Shown here: piece after piece, positions 17,662 to 26,894 of the stretch
How the letters are laid out: each line of letters begins with the position of its first letter
Position numbering within the stretch: the first letter of the stretch is position 1
NCBI GenBank assembly: GCA_036268425.1
Contig: DATAUE010000022.1
Location: 21,597 to 85,596, forward strand
Reading direction: 5' to 3'
Length of the DNA: 64,000 nt
Source: DATARH01 sp036268425
Lineage (GTDB): Bacteria > Pseudomonadota > Alphaproteobacteria > ATCC43930 > CGMCC-115725
Made by a program: the position numbers and the translations under genes
Notes under the pieces: generated by a model
What the model was told of the DNA's origin: nothing
Database searches by the model: none
Seen by the model: the letters and a program-made list of their open reading frames with translations, nothing else

Positions 17662-19250
17662 TGCAGGCATCGGGCCAACACCGGGACACGAGCCGCGACG
17701 GATTGCGTAACACCGTCGAAGCCGTGGTGCTTTCCGGCTTCCGGCCATTCTGGGCGTTTGTGAACAAGACTGGTTGGTTGGCCCGGATCGCCAACCGTCT
17801 GGTCGTCAACAATGCCGTGCTGAAGGCGCCGTGTCGACCTTTGGCGCTGAGTACGCAGGCGCCCTATACCAACTGGGCGACGCTGAGCGACAGGACCTGG
17901 TTCAGCCGCTATCTGCCGCCCGCGCCGCAGGTCGGGCTGCCACCGGTGGCTGAGGTAGCCAGCCTGTTCAAGCTGCGTCCGGACCGGCCGCCGGTGCTCT
18001 CCGACCGTTCCTCGCTGCTATTCCCCAGTTTCGCGCAGTGGTTCACGGACGGGTTTCTGATGACGGACGCGGACCGCCGGCGCACCCGCACCAACCATCA
18101 GATCGACCTGTCCCAGCTCTACGGGCTGGATCCGACGGTCACGGCGGCACTGCGGCGACGCAGCGAGCTGCCGGGCGAGAAAGGCAAGCTCAAGTCCGTC
18201 AACTCGGGCAAGGGCGAGTGGTCGCCGCCGCTCTATGATGCCGCCGGCGCCCGCGATCCGACATTGGCACTCGTGCCGGAGCCGACGCACCTGCCACGCG
18301 ATTGGTCGATCGAGAAACGCGCGGCGCTGTTCGCGTTCGGTGGAGAACGCGCCAATTCCACGGCATTCACCGCGGCAATCAATACGCTGTTCCTGCGTGA
18401 GCACAACCGCATCTGCACGATGCTCGAACGGGATAATCCCGGCTGGGATGACGAGCGCGTGTTCCAGACTGCGCGCAATATCAACATCGTCCTGCTCATC
18501 AAGTTGGTAGTCGAGGAATACATCAACCACATCTCGCCTTACTGGATGAAGCTGCTGGCCGACCCGACGCCCGTGTACACGGCAAGGTGGAACCGGGAAA
18601 ACTGGATTCCGGTCGAATTCAACCTGCTTTACCGCTGGCACAGTCTCGTGCCGACAAGCGTAACGTGGGACGGTGCGGCCGTCGACCTCGCGGGGTTGCG
18701 CTTCGACAATCGAACGCTTCTACAGAATGGGCTCGTTACGGCCTTTGCAGCAGCCAGCCAAACCCGGGCCTGGCGGATCGGGATGTTCAACACCACGCCG
18801 ATGCTGGACATCGTAGAGGCGGCGTCGATTCAGCAGGGGCGGGACAACCGCCTGGCCAGCTACAACGACTATCGAGAAGTGTTCAAGTATCCGCGGGTGA
18901 CCCGGTTCGAGCAGATCAACGGCGATCCGCTGGTGGTGAGCGAGCTTCGCCGAATCTATTCCGACGTAGACCGGATCGAATTTTTTACCGGCCTGTTTGC
19001 CGAGGAGTTGTCGCCGCGTTCGGCTGTACCGCCGTTGATCGGTCGAATGGTTGCCGCAGACGCGTTCTCCCACGCGCTGACGAACCCGCTGCTTTCCCCG
19101 CAAGTCTATCATGCAGGGACGTTCACACCGGCCGGCATGGAGGTGATCGAGAAAACCGCTACGCTGGCTGACCTTTTGGCACGCAACGACGTGGTGCCCG
19201 CTGGAACACGCATTTCGATGGAGGCCGAGGGTTATCGATCGTTGGCGTAG
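17661..19250 (+). CDS. Cyclooxygenase-like haem peroxidase (fatty-acid dioxygenase candidate)
   Basis: This 529-residue animal-type haem peroxidase can be followed by eye along prostaglandin H synthase. Matching blocks are FAQWFTDGFL (124-133), the N-H-Q-I-D-L-S-Q-L-Y-G block (145-155), FLREHNRICTML (244-255), VFQTARNINI, VVEEYI, EFNLLYRWHSLVP (319-331), DVDRIEFFTGL and AFSHALTNPLLSP (468-480). The catalytic-type Tyr324, proximal-type His327 and Ser470 (the position of COX Ser530) are present. The distal histidine of the COX FAQHFTHQFF block is Asp130 here. The EGF-like domain and signal peptide of animal COX are absent. The product would form fatty-acid hydroperoxides or endoperoxides, possibly passed to the P450 encoded just upstream. 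Start GTG 17661 overlaps the P450 stop. Activity and substrate are inferred, not known. Confidence 0.9.
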   Translation: MQASGQHRDTSRDGLRNTVEAVVLSGFRPFWAFVNKTGWLARIANRLVVNNAVLKAPCRPLALSTQAPYTNWATLSDRTWFSRYLPPAPQVGLPPVAEVASLFKLRPDRPPVLSDRSSLLFPSFAQWFTDGFLMTDADRRRTRTNHQIDLSQLYGLDPTVTAALRRRSELPGEKGKLKSVNSGKGEWSPPLYDAAGARDPTLALVPEPTHLPRDWSIEKRAALFAFGGERANSTAFTAAINTLFLREHNRICTMLERDNPGWDDERVFQTARNINIVLLIKLVVEEYINHISPYWMKLLADPTPVYTARWNRENWIPVEFNLLYRWHSLVPTSVTWDGAAVDLAGLRFDNRTLLQNGLVTAFAAASQTRAWRIGMFNTTPMLDIVEAASIQQGRDNRLASYNDYREVFKYPRVTRFEQINGDPLVVSELRRIYSDVDRIEFFTGLFAEELSPRSAVPPLIGRMVAADAFSHALTNPLLSPQVYHAGTFTPAGMEVIEKTATLADLLARNDVVPAGTRISMEAEGYRSLA

Positions 19251-20332
19251 GCCGCCCTCTTTTGTTTCGGTGGGTGAAAAGGGGGCCGGGCGGGGAAAGG
19301 CGATGGCGCTGTCCTTTTTCTCGTCGTGTTTCCTCGTCAGGCAGGAAACCATGTGCCCTATAGCGTGGATCGAGGTTTGATCCGCCGGCGCTGTTACCGA
19401 ATTTGCAAGGCTCGCGAGAACAATGATTGACGCCCTAGCAGCGAACTCGTAAATATGCCGCGGTCGCCTACGCATATGCCGCATCAGTGAATGGGGGTGT
19501 CTGTTTCAACGGTGGTAAAATCGCTATCTGCGTAATGGAGAGTGTCGCGATGGCCACGTCAGGCGGCCTCCAAACAGTAGCAGCGATCACACTTGCTGGT
19601 ACTGTCCTGAAGCAACTTCCACCCAGAAGTGTTTATCTCTGTCTCTTGCGAACCTTTCCGTGTGTTAAACTTCCACGATCTGAAGATCGTAGCGGTTTTC
19701 GAGCACGAAGCCTCACCTCCAACGCGCGTAAATGTACAAATCCGCATCTTGCGCAATTGTTGAGTTCTGTCGCATTGTCGTCGATGCATATGAATCGGTC
19801 GTACGATCGGTAGCCATATTCAAGCGCTTCCTTGATGCGTGCTTTTGTTAAACAGATTTAGCTCCAGAATGCAATTCTGCGATTTTACGTTAGAGACTTC
19901 AATTTTCTACAGCGCATTGCGTATTGGTCGGACCATAGCATCATTTACATAGCACCAGACCATTAAGTCATGGTATCTCCCAATGAGGAACTGAAATCTT
20001 TTAGTCACATGCACCAGACCAATATAACTTTTCTGCGACATCAAGCGCTCCTGAGGCAGGATCTGTCGTTCTGCTAAATAGCGGTTTTATTGCGCTTTTT
20101 GAAAGATGTTGACGCAAATATGGCTACCAGGGTGGCGGAACTTAAACCAATAAACCGGCAGCACCAGCGCTAACTGCGACAGTTGATTCCATGACAATAG
20201 AGTCCTAGTTGCCTAATGTTAGAAATAAGCTTTGACCCGTGTTCATTACCGAGTCGGTACGCAGTGCGGTCCTAACAGACGCCAGACTTCGCTTGTCTCC
20301 ATGTTACGCTAGCACAGAACCCGGATACCCGA
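19251..20332. other. Long AT-richer non-coding stretch
   Basis: About 1.1 kb without a recognisable gene. A 108-codon open frame at 19487-19813 (+) has no family features, and its codon composition does not resemble that of neighbouring genes. From about 19.8 kb the G+C content falls well below that of the P450 operon, marking the entry into the glycan region. The sequence GCACCAGACCA occurs twice, at 19952-19962 and 20011-20021, 59 bases apart on the same strand. This could be a paired protein-binding site ahead of the glycosyltransferase gene. Confidence 0.4.
19255..19285 (+). terminator. Possible hairpin after the P450/COX-like operon
   Basis: CCCTCTTTT at 19255-19263 can pair with AAAAGGGGG at 19277-19285 (nine pairs, one G-T wobble) around a 13-base loop. 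It starts five bases after the peroxidase stop. There is no T-run after the stem, so it may act only as an mRNA end stabiliser. Confidence 0.3.
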
Positions 20333-23300
20333 ATGCCCAGCAATACGTCTCGCAATACCTCTCGAAAGAAAAACCGTCGACGTCTCCCGGAAACGCAAGA
20401 GGTTGTAACTGATATTAGCGCCCAAGCTTCAGATGCGAAGGCGGAGGCAGAGGCGGCAAAAACAGCAACATCGCCCTCCGAGAAATCTAGTGTTGACATG
20501 ACGGGTTCGACCTATGCCGATCGCATTGCTCAAGCCTCGTCTGTACTACCCGGTGAGGCGCAAACGTCGCTTGCCACGTCTCCGCATCATGCCCTAAATT
20601 CAATTCCTACCAGCGACGTCTTTATGCATGACTCCGGAACGGGTAGCCTAAGCCATGCCACCGAATCGCGTAAATTAACAGCCGAGGAGATTTCTGAGCT
20701 GGCCCTGGGCATACGACCAGCACCCGCATCCGAACTCGCCATAAATGAAAAAACCGTCGAACAACCGACGCCATTTTACCAAAATCCTACGAACCGTGCA
20801 TTACTTGCACAAGCGTTTGATGAAGAGTACTATAGAATTCTGTATCCGGATGTAGCATACGATGAAACCACTGCGATCGACCATTTCCTGGCTATCGGCT
20901 GCAGTGAAGGAAGAAACCCGACATTTTGGTTTAGCACGACCGGCTACTTGCGCATTCACCCGGATGTCGCATCGGGCGGACAAAATCCTTTTCTCCACTA
21001 TGTTCAGTATGGGCAATTCGAACAGCGAACCCTTGCACCTGCCTTGGACGCCGACGCCTGGACAATTCTGAAAGATGCGTTTGACGTAAAATTTTATCGT
21101 GAAAACAACGTGGGGGCGCTCAGTAATGCTGAGGATGCTCTTGCGCATTATTTGAACCGAGGCTGGAAAGAGGGGCGTGACCCGGCGCCGTGGTTTTCCG
21201 TTTACCGCTACCTGGATCACCACGAGGATGTCCTCCTAAGCGGTTACGAACCATTCACGCATTATCTGCGCTGGGGTAAACAGGAAGCGCGGGCTATTTT
21301 TCCAGCTGACCCGACCTACACCGAAAAAATCCATCGTGAAGTCGCTACGACAGAGACTGAGTTCGACGCTGCATTTTACGCACGTGCACTCGAAAGCAAC
21401 GGAAAGCGATCTGCTCTTCCATTATCTTTCCATTATGCGTTAGGTGGGTGGAGAACCGGTCGAGATCCCGCGCCAGAGTTTTGCACTCAAGCTTACCTCG
21501 AATCGTACCCTGATGTGGCATCGCAGGGAGTCAATCCTTTTTTTCACTACGTCATAGCTGGTCGCGCAGAGGGGCGGCAGCCGAACCATCGTGTTCGAAA
21601 TGTGCTTGCCGAGCATTTCGACGCGGCATATTACCTAACCTGTCGGCCGCCGCTTGGTGGCCTTGACCCGCTTGAGCATTACATAGCATTCGGCTGGCGG
21701 GAGGGAAGAGATCCAAGCGCTACGTTTTCGACCACACATTATCTTAAATTGTACCCAGATGTGGTTGAGGCAGGAATAAATCCGCTTCTGCACTATATTC
21801 TGGATGGCCAACGTGAAGGTAGGTCATGCTTTCCTTTAGACATTCAGCGCACCACCGCAGCGCACGGAATTCCATCTATATTGTTTGTCGGACATGATGG
21901 TATTCGAGCAGGCGCCCAGCTAGTTCTGCTGGAAATAGTGCGGTGGTATGCCGAGCGCACGCGGCGACCACTCAAGGTATTGTTGTTAGAGCCTGGCCCG
22001 CTTGCTGCAGAATACGTGAAATATGCTGATCTCTTTGTATTGACAAAGTCAATGCATCACGCAGCGGGTCGTAATGAAGGACTCCGCCGCTTTATAGGCG
22101 ACAAGCCCTGCGGAATATATGTAAACACTTCCGCGGCGGCACGTGTCTGGCGGATCATCGACCAGATTCCTGCGTTGGCGGCCGTTCCCATCTTATTCCA
22201 TGTTCACGAGCTGGAAAACGTCATCAACGAGTTTCAAACCGATTTTGATGAACTAAACCGCCGTGTCCCGGAAACGATAGTAGTATCTGAAGCAGTAAGA
22301 AGGACGCTTATATCGAAGTTTGGTTGTCGCGAAGAGCGAATTACGCTTTCGAACGCATTTATTAGACCATTGGTCTCGCACACCCGTGAAATTAACGACT
22401 ACAGGCTGGCGGCGCGGCGTCAACTGATGCTCGACGCGGATGATTTTGTAATAATCGGGTGCGGGACCGCCGACCATCGTAAAGGGAGCGATCTATTTCT
22501 TTCCGTGGCAGAGCAGACGTTAAAGCGTGGCGCGGGACAGAAATACAAGTTCATATGGATCGGAGATGGCCCCAATCTTGAACTTCTTCGGGAATCGATA
22601 CAAAAGGGCAACCAGACTGAAAGCATCCGCTTCATTGGCTTTCGCAAAGATGCACAGAGCTTGATAGCCGCCGCAGATGTCTTCTTTCTTTCATCAAGGG
22701 AGGACCCTTTTCCGTTGGTATGCCTTGAAGCTGCGCAATTTGGTGTGCCAACAGTTCATTTTTCTGAAGGCACTGGTATAGGGGAATTTGTACAAGCCGA
22801 TGCGGGAGTAGCGCTACCTGCATTTGATACGGATGCTGTTAGTAGTGCGATTGTTAATTTATCGAGCGACGGCCGTAAGCTAGAGCAATTAGGAATGGCA
22901 GCTCGGGCGCGGCTGGTATCAGATTACACCACCGATCGTCGACTGAAAGAAATCGCAATACTGGCGAACCGCGCCTTTTCATTGCGACCGGCGGTTTCCG
23001 TCATTGTCCCGGCATTTAACCATGGTTTGTATTTGCGCGAGCGTCTACGGACGGTGCTGAATCAGACGAATCAAGACTTTGAAGTCATAATATTAGATGA
23101 TTGCTCAACCGATAATACGATCGACGTGGCGTCGGAGTTTTTAGGCGACCCCAGAGTGCGGTTGGTATCGAATAAAAATAATAGCGGGTCGGGATTTGTT
23201 CAATGGAAGCGCGGATTTGACATCGCGAACTCGGATCTAATTTGGATCGCCGAAGGTGATGATTTTTGCGAGCTGTCTTTTCTAGAGACGCTATTGCCCG

Positions 23301-25147
23301 CCTTCGACAATCCCCGGGTCACGTTGGCATTCTGCCGAACTGAAATAGTCAACAGCAACGGTCAGGTCCAACCAGGTGTGCTAGACAAGTACCTGGGTAC
23401 ATCTGACTTCGATCCGACGTGGCCAGAACGTCATCTTTCCGGAAGGTCGGCAATCGAAGCTGGCTTTGGAGCTATTTGTTTGATCGTAAATGCGAGCTCT
23501 GCGATTATTCGTAGGAATGCCGTTGACGAGGTGATGCCTGAAGTAGCGACCTTCAGAATGTGTGGCGATTGGCTATTGTACCTGGCCGCCTTAAAAGCGG
23601 GCGATATGTATTACAATAACCACACGAGAAATTTTTTCCGGCGACACGCGCAGTCAGCGGTGCATCAAATAGAGGGTTCCGAAACGTATTTCCGGGAGCG
23701 GCACCGAATTTCTCAGTTTTTGGTCCAGAATTTCCGGCCAACTAAGCGAGCGCTACAGGTCAGCTTGGCCGCTATCTTGAATGAATGGCAGCGATTCGAA
23801 TATAGAAACAATGATCGTACCCTAGATCAGTTCTATTCTGTTGATTTACTTAAGAGTGTTATTCGTAACGGGAGCGCGCGAAAGCCGTTGCGAGTTGGCT
23901 TTTATGTGCACGGGTTACTGTTTTCGAAAGGTGGTATCGAGCGCGTAGCGACGGAGATTGCCAATGAACTTGCGCAGCGAGGTCATTATGTAGTGCTATT
24001 CTGTCGTGATTGGGGTAACGCGAGGCCTGTGTATCAACTCAGTCCAGACGTGATCGTTGAGCCTGCCTTTGATGAGAACGATACCGCTTCGTCGAGAACG
24101 CGGTTAAGGAGTTCACTGGCTAGCCACGGGCTTGATGTTTTTGTGCCAATGCTGTCCGAGTGGCTGTTCGAGCCTATCATGGACGCCGCACTTAGCCTCG
24201 ATCTACCGGTCATCGCCTCGGAACACAATGACCCGTGGAAAATTGAGGAATTGTGGTGGGACCGGAGCGCCCGGTTACGTTATTTTGATAGGGCAGCAGG
24301 AATTCATTTTCTAGTAAGTAAATTCATTAGCTCGGTGCCCTTGGAATTACGCACGAAGACCACGGTGATCCCGAACGGTGTGCATCTGGAAGCTGACGTA
24401 TTGAATGCGCCAATTGAAGGGCGCCCAAAGCGACTCATAAGCGTAGGCCGGTTGGAGCCACAAAAAAGATTTGATCGGCTTATTCGAGCGTTTTCTGAAT
24501 TGCGCAATCAATTTCCAGACTGGTCGCTCGATATATACGGAGATGGAAGTGAGAAAATAAGACTCGAAGAATTGATAAGTGAGTTGAAACTAAACGCGGT
24601 AGTCGCGTTGCGGGGTGTCAGTGACGGGATAATGCGCGAGTATGTGAGGGCTTCGATATTCGCGTTGCCGTCGGCGTTTGAGGGCTTCGGCATTGTCATC
24701 TTAGAGGCGAAAATGGCAGGGCTCCCGTGTATAGGATACGCGGATTGCAATGGAGCGAACGAGCTGATCAGAGACACGATTGATGGCCTGCTCGTGTCGA
24801 CCGATGAGGACGGGTGCAGCCTGGCCGAAGGTCTTGCATCTCTGATGGAGAACGAGGACGTGCGGCTGGCAATGGGTCAGCGTGGGCGGCTCGACGTAGG
24901 GAAGTATGCCTATTCCCATGTAGTCGATCGGTGGGAGCAGCTAATTGAGAGTATCGCTACGGCGCCTGTAGCGTCGTGTGGTCAGCCTGGAGCCGCTCCC
25001 GAGCATGAGAATGCTGAAGAAACGCTGAATGTCGTCGAAGTTGACCGATTGGCTCAACGACGATCTGAAGAAGGCGCTGGTCAAACGGGTTCTCAACGCC
25101 GAGATGGACCATCATCTCGTCGGCGAGGATCCAGACAACCGGCGTAA
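20333..25147 (+). CDS. Giant multidomain glycosyltransferase (GT4-GT2-GT4) with YPDV repeats
   Basis: The open frame encodes 1604 residues. After a basic N-terminus, residues about 160-505 hold four double repeats. Each has a F-D-x-x-x-Y half and a Y-L-x-x-x-P-D-V half followed by P-(F/L)-x-H-Y and an E-G-R turn. Three catalytic-type domains follow. A first GT4-like domain spans about 510-880 (GCGTADHRKGSDLF, then EDPFPLVCLEAAQFGVP). A GT2 domain spans about 886-1140 (VSVIVPAFNHGLYL, ILDDCSTDN, EGDDF). A second GT4 domain spans about 1186-1540 (GFYVHGLLFSKGGIERVA, SVGRLEPQKRFDRLI, PSAFEGFGIVILEAK). It probably adds several sugars to a surface polysaccharide or glycoprotein. The last about 45 residues read out of frame into an IS256 remnant, so the native C-terminus is probably near base 24980. 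No strong ribosome binding site was found. The gene is poorer in G+C than the rest of the window. Confidence 0.88.
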   Translation: MPSNTSRNTSRKKNRRRLPETQEVVTDISAQASDAKAEAEAAKTATSPSEKSSVDMTGSTYADRIAQASSVLPGEAQTSLATSPHHALNSIPTSDVFMHDSGTGSLSHATESRKLTAEEISELALGIRPAPASELAINEKTVEQPTPFYQNPTNRALLAQAFDEEYYRILYPDVAYDETTAIDHFLAIGCSEGRNPTFWFSTTGYLRIHPDVASGGQNPFLHYVQYGQFEQRTLAPALDADAWTILKDAFDVKFYRENNVGALSNAEDALAHYLNRGWKEGRDPAPWFSVYRYLDHHEDVLLSGYEPFTHYLRWGKQEARAIFPADPTYTEKIHREVATTETEFDAAFYARALESNGKRSALPLSFHYALGGWRTGRDPAPEFCTQAYLESYPDVASQGVNPFFHYVIAGRAEGRQPNHRVRNVLAEHFDAAYYLTCRPPLGGLDPLEHYIAFGWREGRDPSATFSTTHYLKLYPDVVEAGINPLLHYILDGQREGRSCFPLDIQRTTAAHGIPSILFVGHDGIRAGAQLVLLEIVRWYAERTRRPLKVLLLEPGPLAAEYVKYADLFVLTKSMHHAAGRNEGLRRFIGDKPCGIYVNTSAAARVWRIIDQIPALAAVPILFHVHELENVINEFQTDFDELNRRVPETIVVSEAVRRTLISKFGCREERITLSNAFIRPLVSHTREINDYRLAARRQLMLDADDFVIIGCGTADHRKGSDLFLSVAEQTLKRGAGQKYKFIWIGDGPNLELLRESIQKGNQTESIRFIGFRKDAQSLIAAADVFFLSSREDPFPLVCLEAAQFGVPTVHFSEGTGIGEFVQADAGVALPAFDTDAVSSAIVNLSSDGRKLEQLGMAARARLVSDYTTDRRLKEIAILANRAFSLRPAVSVIVPAFNHGLYLRERLRTVLNQTNQDFEVIILDDCSTDNTIDVASEFLGDPRVRLVSNKNNSGSGFVQWKRGFDIANSDLIWIAEGDDFCELSFLETLLPAFDNPRVTLAFCRTEIVNSNGQVQPGVLDKYLGTSDFDPTWPERHLSGRSAIEAGFGAICLIVNASSAIIRRNAVDEVMPEVATFRMCGDWLLYLAALKAGDMYYNNHTRNFFRRHAQSAVHQIEGSETYFRERHRISQFLVQNFRPTKRALQVSLAAILNEWQRFEYRNNDRTLDQFYSVDLLKSVIRNGSARKPLRVGFYVHGLLFSKGGIERVATEIANELAQRGHYVVLFCRDWGNARPVYQLSPDVIVEPAFDENDTASSRTRLRSSLASHGLDVFVPMLSEWLFEPIMDAALSLDLPVIASEHNDPWKIEELWWDRSARLRYFDRAAGIHFLVSKFISSVPLELRTKTTVIPNGVHLEADVLNAPIEGRPKRLISVGRLEPQKRFDRLIRAFSELRNQFPDWSLDIYGDGSEKIRLEELISELKLNAVVALRGVSDGIMREYVRASIFALPSAFEGFGIVILEAKMAGLPCIGYADCNGANELIRDTIDGLLVSTDEDGCSLAEGLASLMENEDVRLAMGQRGRLDVGKYAYSHVVDRWEQLIESIATAPVASCGQPGAAPEHENAEETLNVVEVDRLAQRRSEEGAGQTGSQRRDGPSSRRRGSRQPA

Positions 25148-25517
25148 CGGTTATGGCAAGAAGGCGGTCATCACCGACCCCGGCCAAGTCGAACTGGCGG
25201 TGTCGCGCGACCGCCCGGCAAGCTTCAGCGCCGCTTTCCGCGAACCGCCGGCGGCTGCACTCAACGATATTTATCGGGCCATCGACGCTGTCGCCGGCGC
25301 CCTGATAAGCCCTTCGATGACCGTTTCTGCGTCGGGAAATACCCGGCAATCAGCCAGAGCTGGCGGCGTGCCTGGAGTGAAAATCGTCCCGTTCTATACC
25401 TTCCCCGCTGATGTGCGCCGGATTTTGTACGACTGCGGGCAAAGGGGCGCGCACGTCGGTTTTCCGCACGCTACCACTCGGTTGGTTGCAGTGCCCTGTC
25501 TGGTCGGGATAAGGTGA
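25029..25517 (+). mobile_element. IS256-family transposase remnant
   Basis: The frame from 25029 begins with transposase-like DWLNDDLKKALVKRVLNAEM and continues NRRNGYGKKAVITDPGQVEL and SRDRPASF. It then skips to NDIYRAIDAV and VPFYTFPADVRRILYDCG. The first blocks match the N-terminus of IS256 (Mutator-type) transposases and the last match the region near the C-terminus. The central catalytic part, with the DDE residues, is deleted. It abuts and overlaps the 3' end of the glycosyltransferase gene in another frame, so insertion at this point probably altered that protein's C-terminus. Confidence 0.75.
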
Positions 25518-25586
25518 CAGATTGGTTAAACGGCCATCTAAGAGCAAAACTGTCGTGGTTGACTCGATGTTGCCGAGAGCAAAACC

Positions 25587-26429
25587 TTGATTGCTAAGCC
25601 GGACTTCGAAACAGACAACGTCTGCCTTCGCGCTAACTTAACGATGCCGTCGGACACGGTAATCGTCTCGTTCGCGCATATGGACTACCCATCGGACGAA
25701 GATTTTTGGGGAAGAATGGCGATCGAAAAGGCTGGGTATGCAGCAATAGGTCTCGTATGCAAAAGAAATTGTTGGTTTCCAAGTGCCGATATAGAGTGGA
25801 CGCTGAGTATCCTCAACCCATTATTGCGCCCATACAAGAATATAGTTCTATATGGATTCTCGATGGGAGGATATGGAGCTGTTAAATTTAGCCGCCATCT
25901 CGCCGCGTCCTGCGTTATTTCTTTATCTCCCCAATACTCCATCGATCCCAATGATGTATTTCCGCACGATAGAAGGTTAATTAAGCATTTCAATCCTGCG
26001 GTTAATATAAATATGTCGATAAAATCGCACGATATGTCAGGGCGTATATTTCTATTTTATGATCCAAAGGTTCAGGAAGACAGCTGGAACGTTGAAAGAA
26101 TTTTAGAAAACGCTGATGAAAACGCCAAAATAATTCCAGTTCGCGCTCCTAACATTGGCCATGAGACCATAGATTTATTTGCAGGATCTAGTTTTATAGA
26201 ACAGCTGGTAAGTTTGTGCCTGAGTGGCGATCTGACACAATTGCGTGAATTTACTTCTTTACAACGACGACGATCGCAACGCCGGATTTTTCATATTTTG
26301 TCGAAGGCAAAAACACGCTTCCCCCAATCGGCGGAAATTCTCTATGAACAAAATAGAGAGCTCCTGCTTCCATACTGGCAGAAGAAATGGGACGAGCCTC
26401 TGGAGGCAGAAGGTAGCAATTTTGGGTAA
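25587..26429 (+). CDS. Alpha/beta-hydrolase-fold protein, possibly 5'-truncated
   Basis: This 280-residue protein has the nucleophile elbow GFSMGG preceded by a hydrophobic strand (NIVLYGFSMGGYGAVKF), as in serine alpha/beta hydrolases. A later acidic region and NIGHE could supply the Asp and His of a catalytic triad. The C-terminal 80 residues are basic and helical, with TPR-like character. The only start near the 5' end is TTG at 25587; the next ATG lies about 20 codons in. The IS256 remnant ends only 70 bases upstream, so the original start may have been lost. Context suggests a role in surface polymer or glycan modification, for example deacylation, but this is inference. Confidence 0.7.
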   Translation: MIAKPDFETDNVCLRANLTMPSDTVIVSFAHMDYPSDEDFWGRMAIEKAGYAAIGLVCKRNCWFPSADIEWTLSILNPLLRPYKNIVLYGFSMGGYGAVKFSRHLAASCVISLSPQYSIDPNDVFPHDRRLIKHFNPAVNINMSIKSHDMSGRIFLFYDPKVQEDSWNVERILENADENAKIIPVRAPNIGHETIDLFAGSSFIEQLVSLCLSGDLTQLREFTSLQRRRSQRRIFHILSKAKTRFPQSAEILYEQNRELLLPYWQKKWDEPLEAEGSNFG

Positions 26430-26894
26430 TACCCTCACTGAAGTGACCACGCCCGACGCATCATGACTTGTCTGCTATGTACGAGGCCGCATCAGCTTAT
26501 CCGGTGCGACCTCTCGTCACCTGCATATCGTCAGGCGGTTCGCCCCGCTCGAGCGTGTAGTTTAGCTCCCAATTTTAAAGAGATCACGCGGGTTCAATGT
26601 TCCCAATTTCGATTTCCGGAAACACCTGGCGAACCGCTTTCTCAAGTGCAGCGACATCGTGCGCCACCGATTCGATGGAAGCCTGGCAAAATCGGGAGTT
26701 CGGACATAGTCGGCAATTGGCGGTGAGGAAATTTAAACCTGCCGACTCATTGACAACGGAGCCGCAATAGCCCTGTCTACAGGCGCATCTTGCGAGCCAA
26801 GTTCTGTGCCAGCAGCCAGCAACCTAGCGAAAGAGAAAAGAGAAATTGAGTCAGTCGTAACAATCTAAGAAACTCCAATCAAAGCGTCACGACA
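26430..26894. other. Gap with a possible decayed gene on the minus strand
   Basis: No intact gene is seen in these 465 bases. On the minus strand a frame without a start codon runs from about 26820 to the stop at 26584. It has protein-like sequence, including a cysteine-rich stretch (CRQGYCGS, later CRLCPNSRFC) and a helix ending QVFPEIEIGNIEPA. It could be the 3' end of a decayed gene. I do not recognise a family, and its composition alone does not justify calling a gene. Confidence 0.3.

Noticed and set aside
26584..26823. Iron-sulfur protein suggested by CRQGYCGS and CRLCPNSRFC
   Set aside because: The frame has no start, is under 80 codons and does not match a known cluster-binding spacing along its length, so it is treated as a possible gene fragment only.
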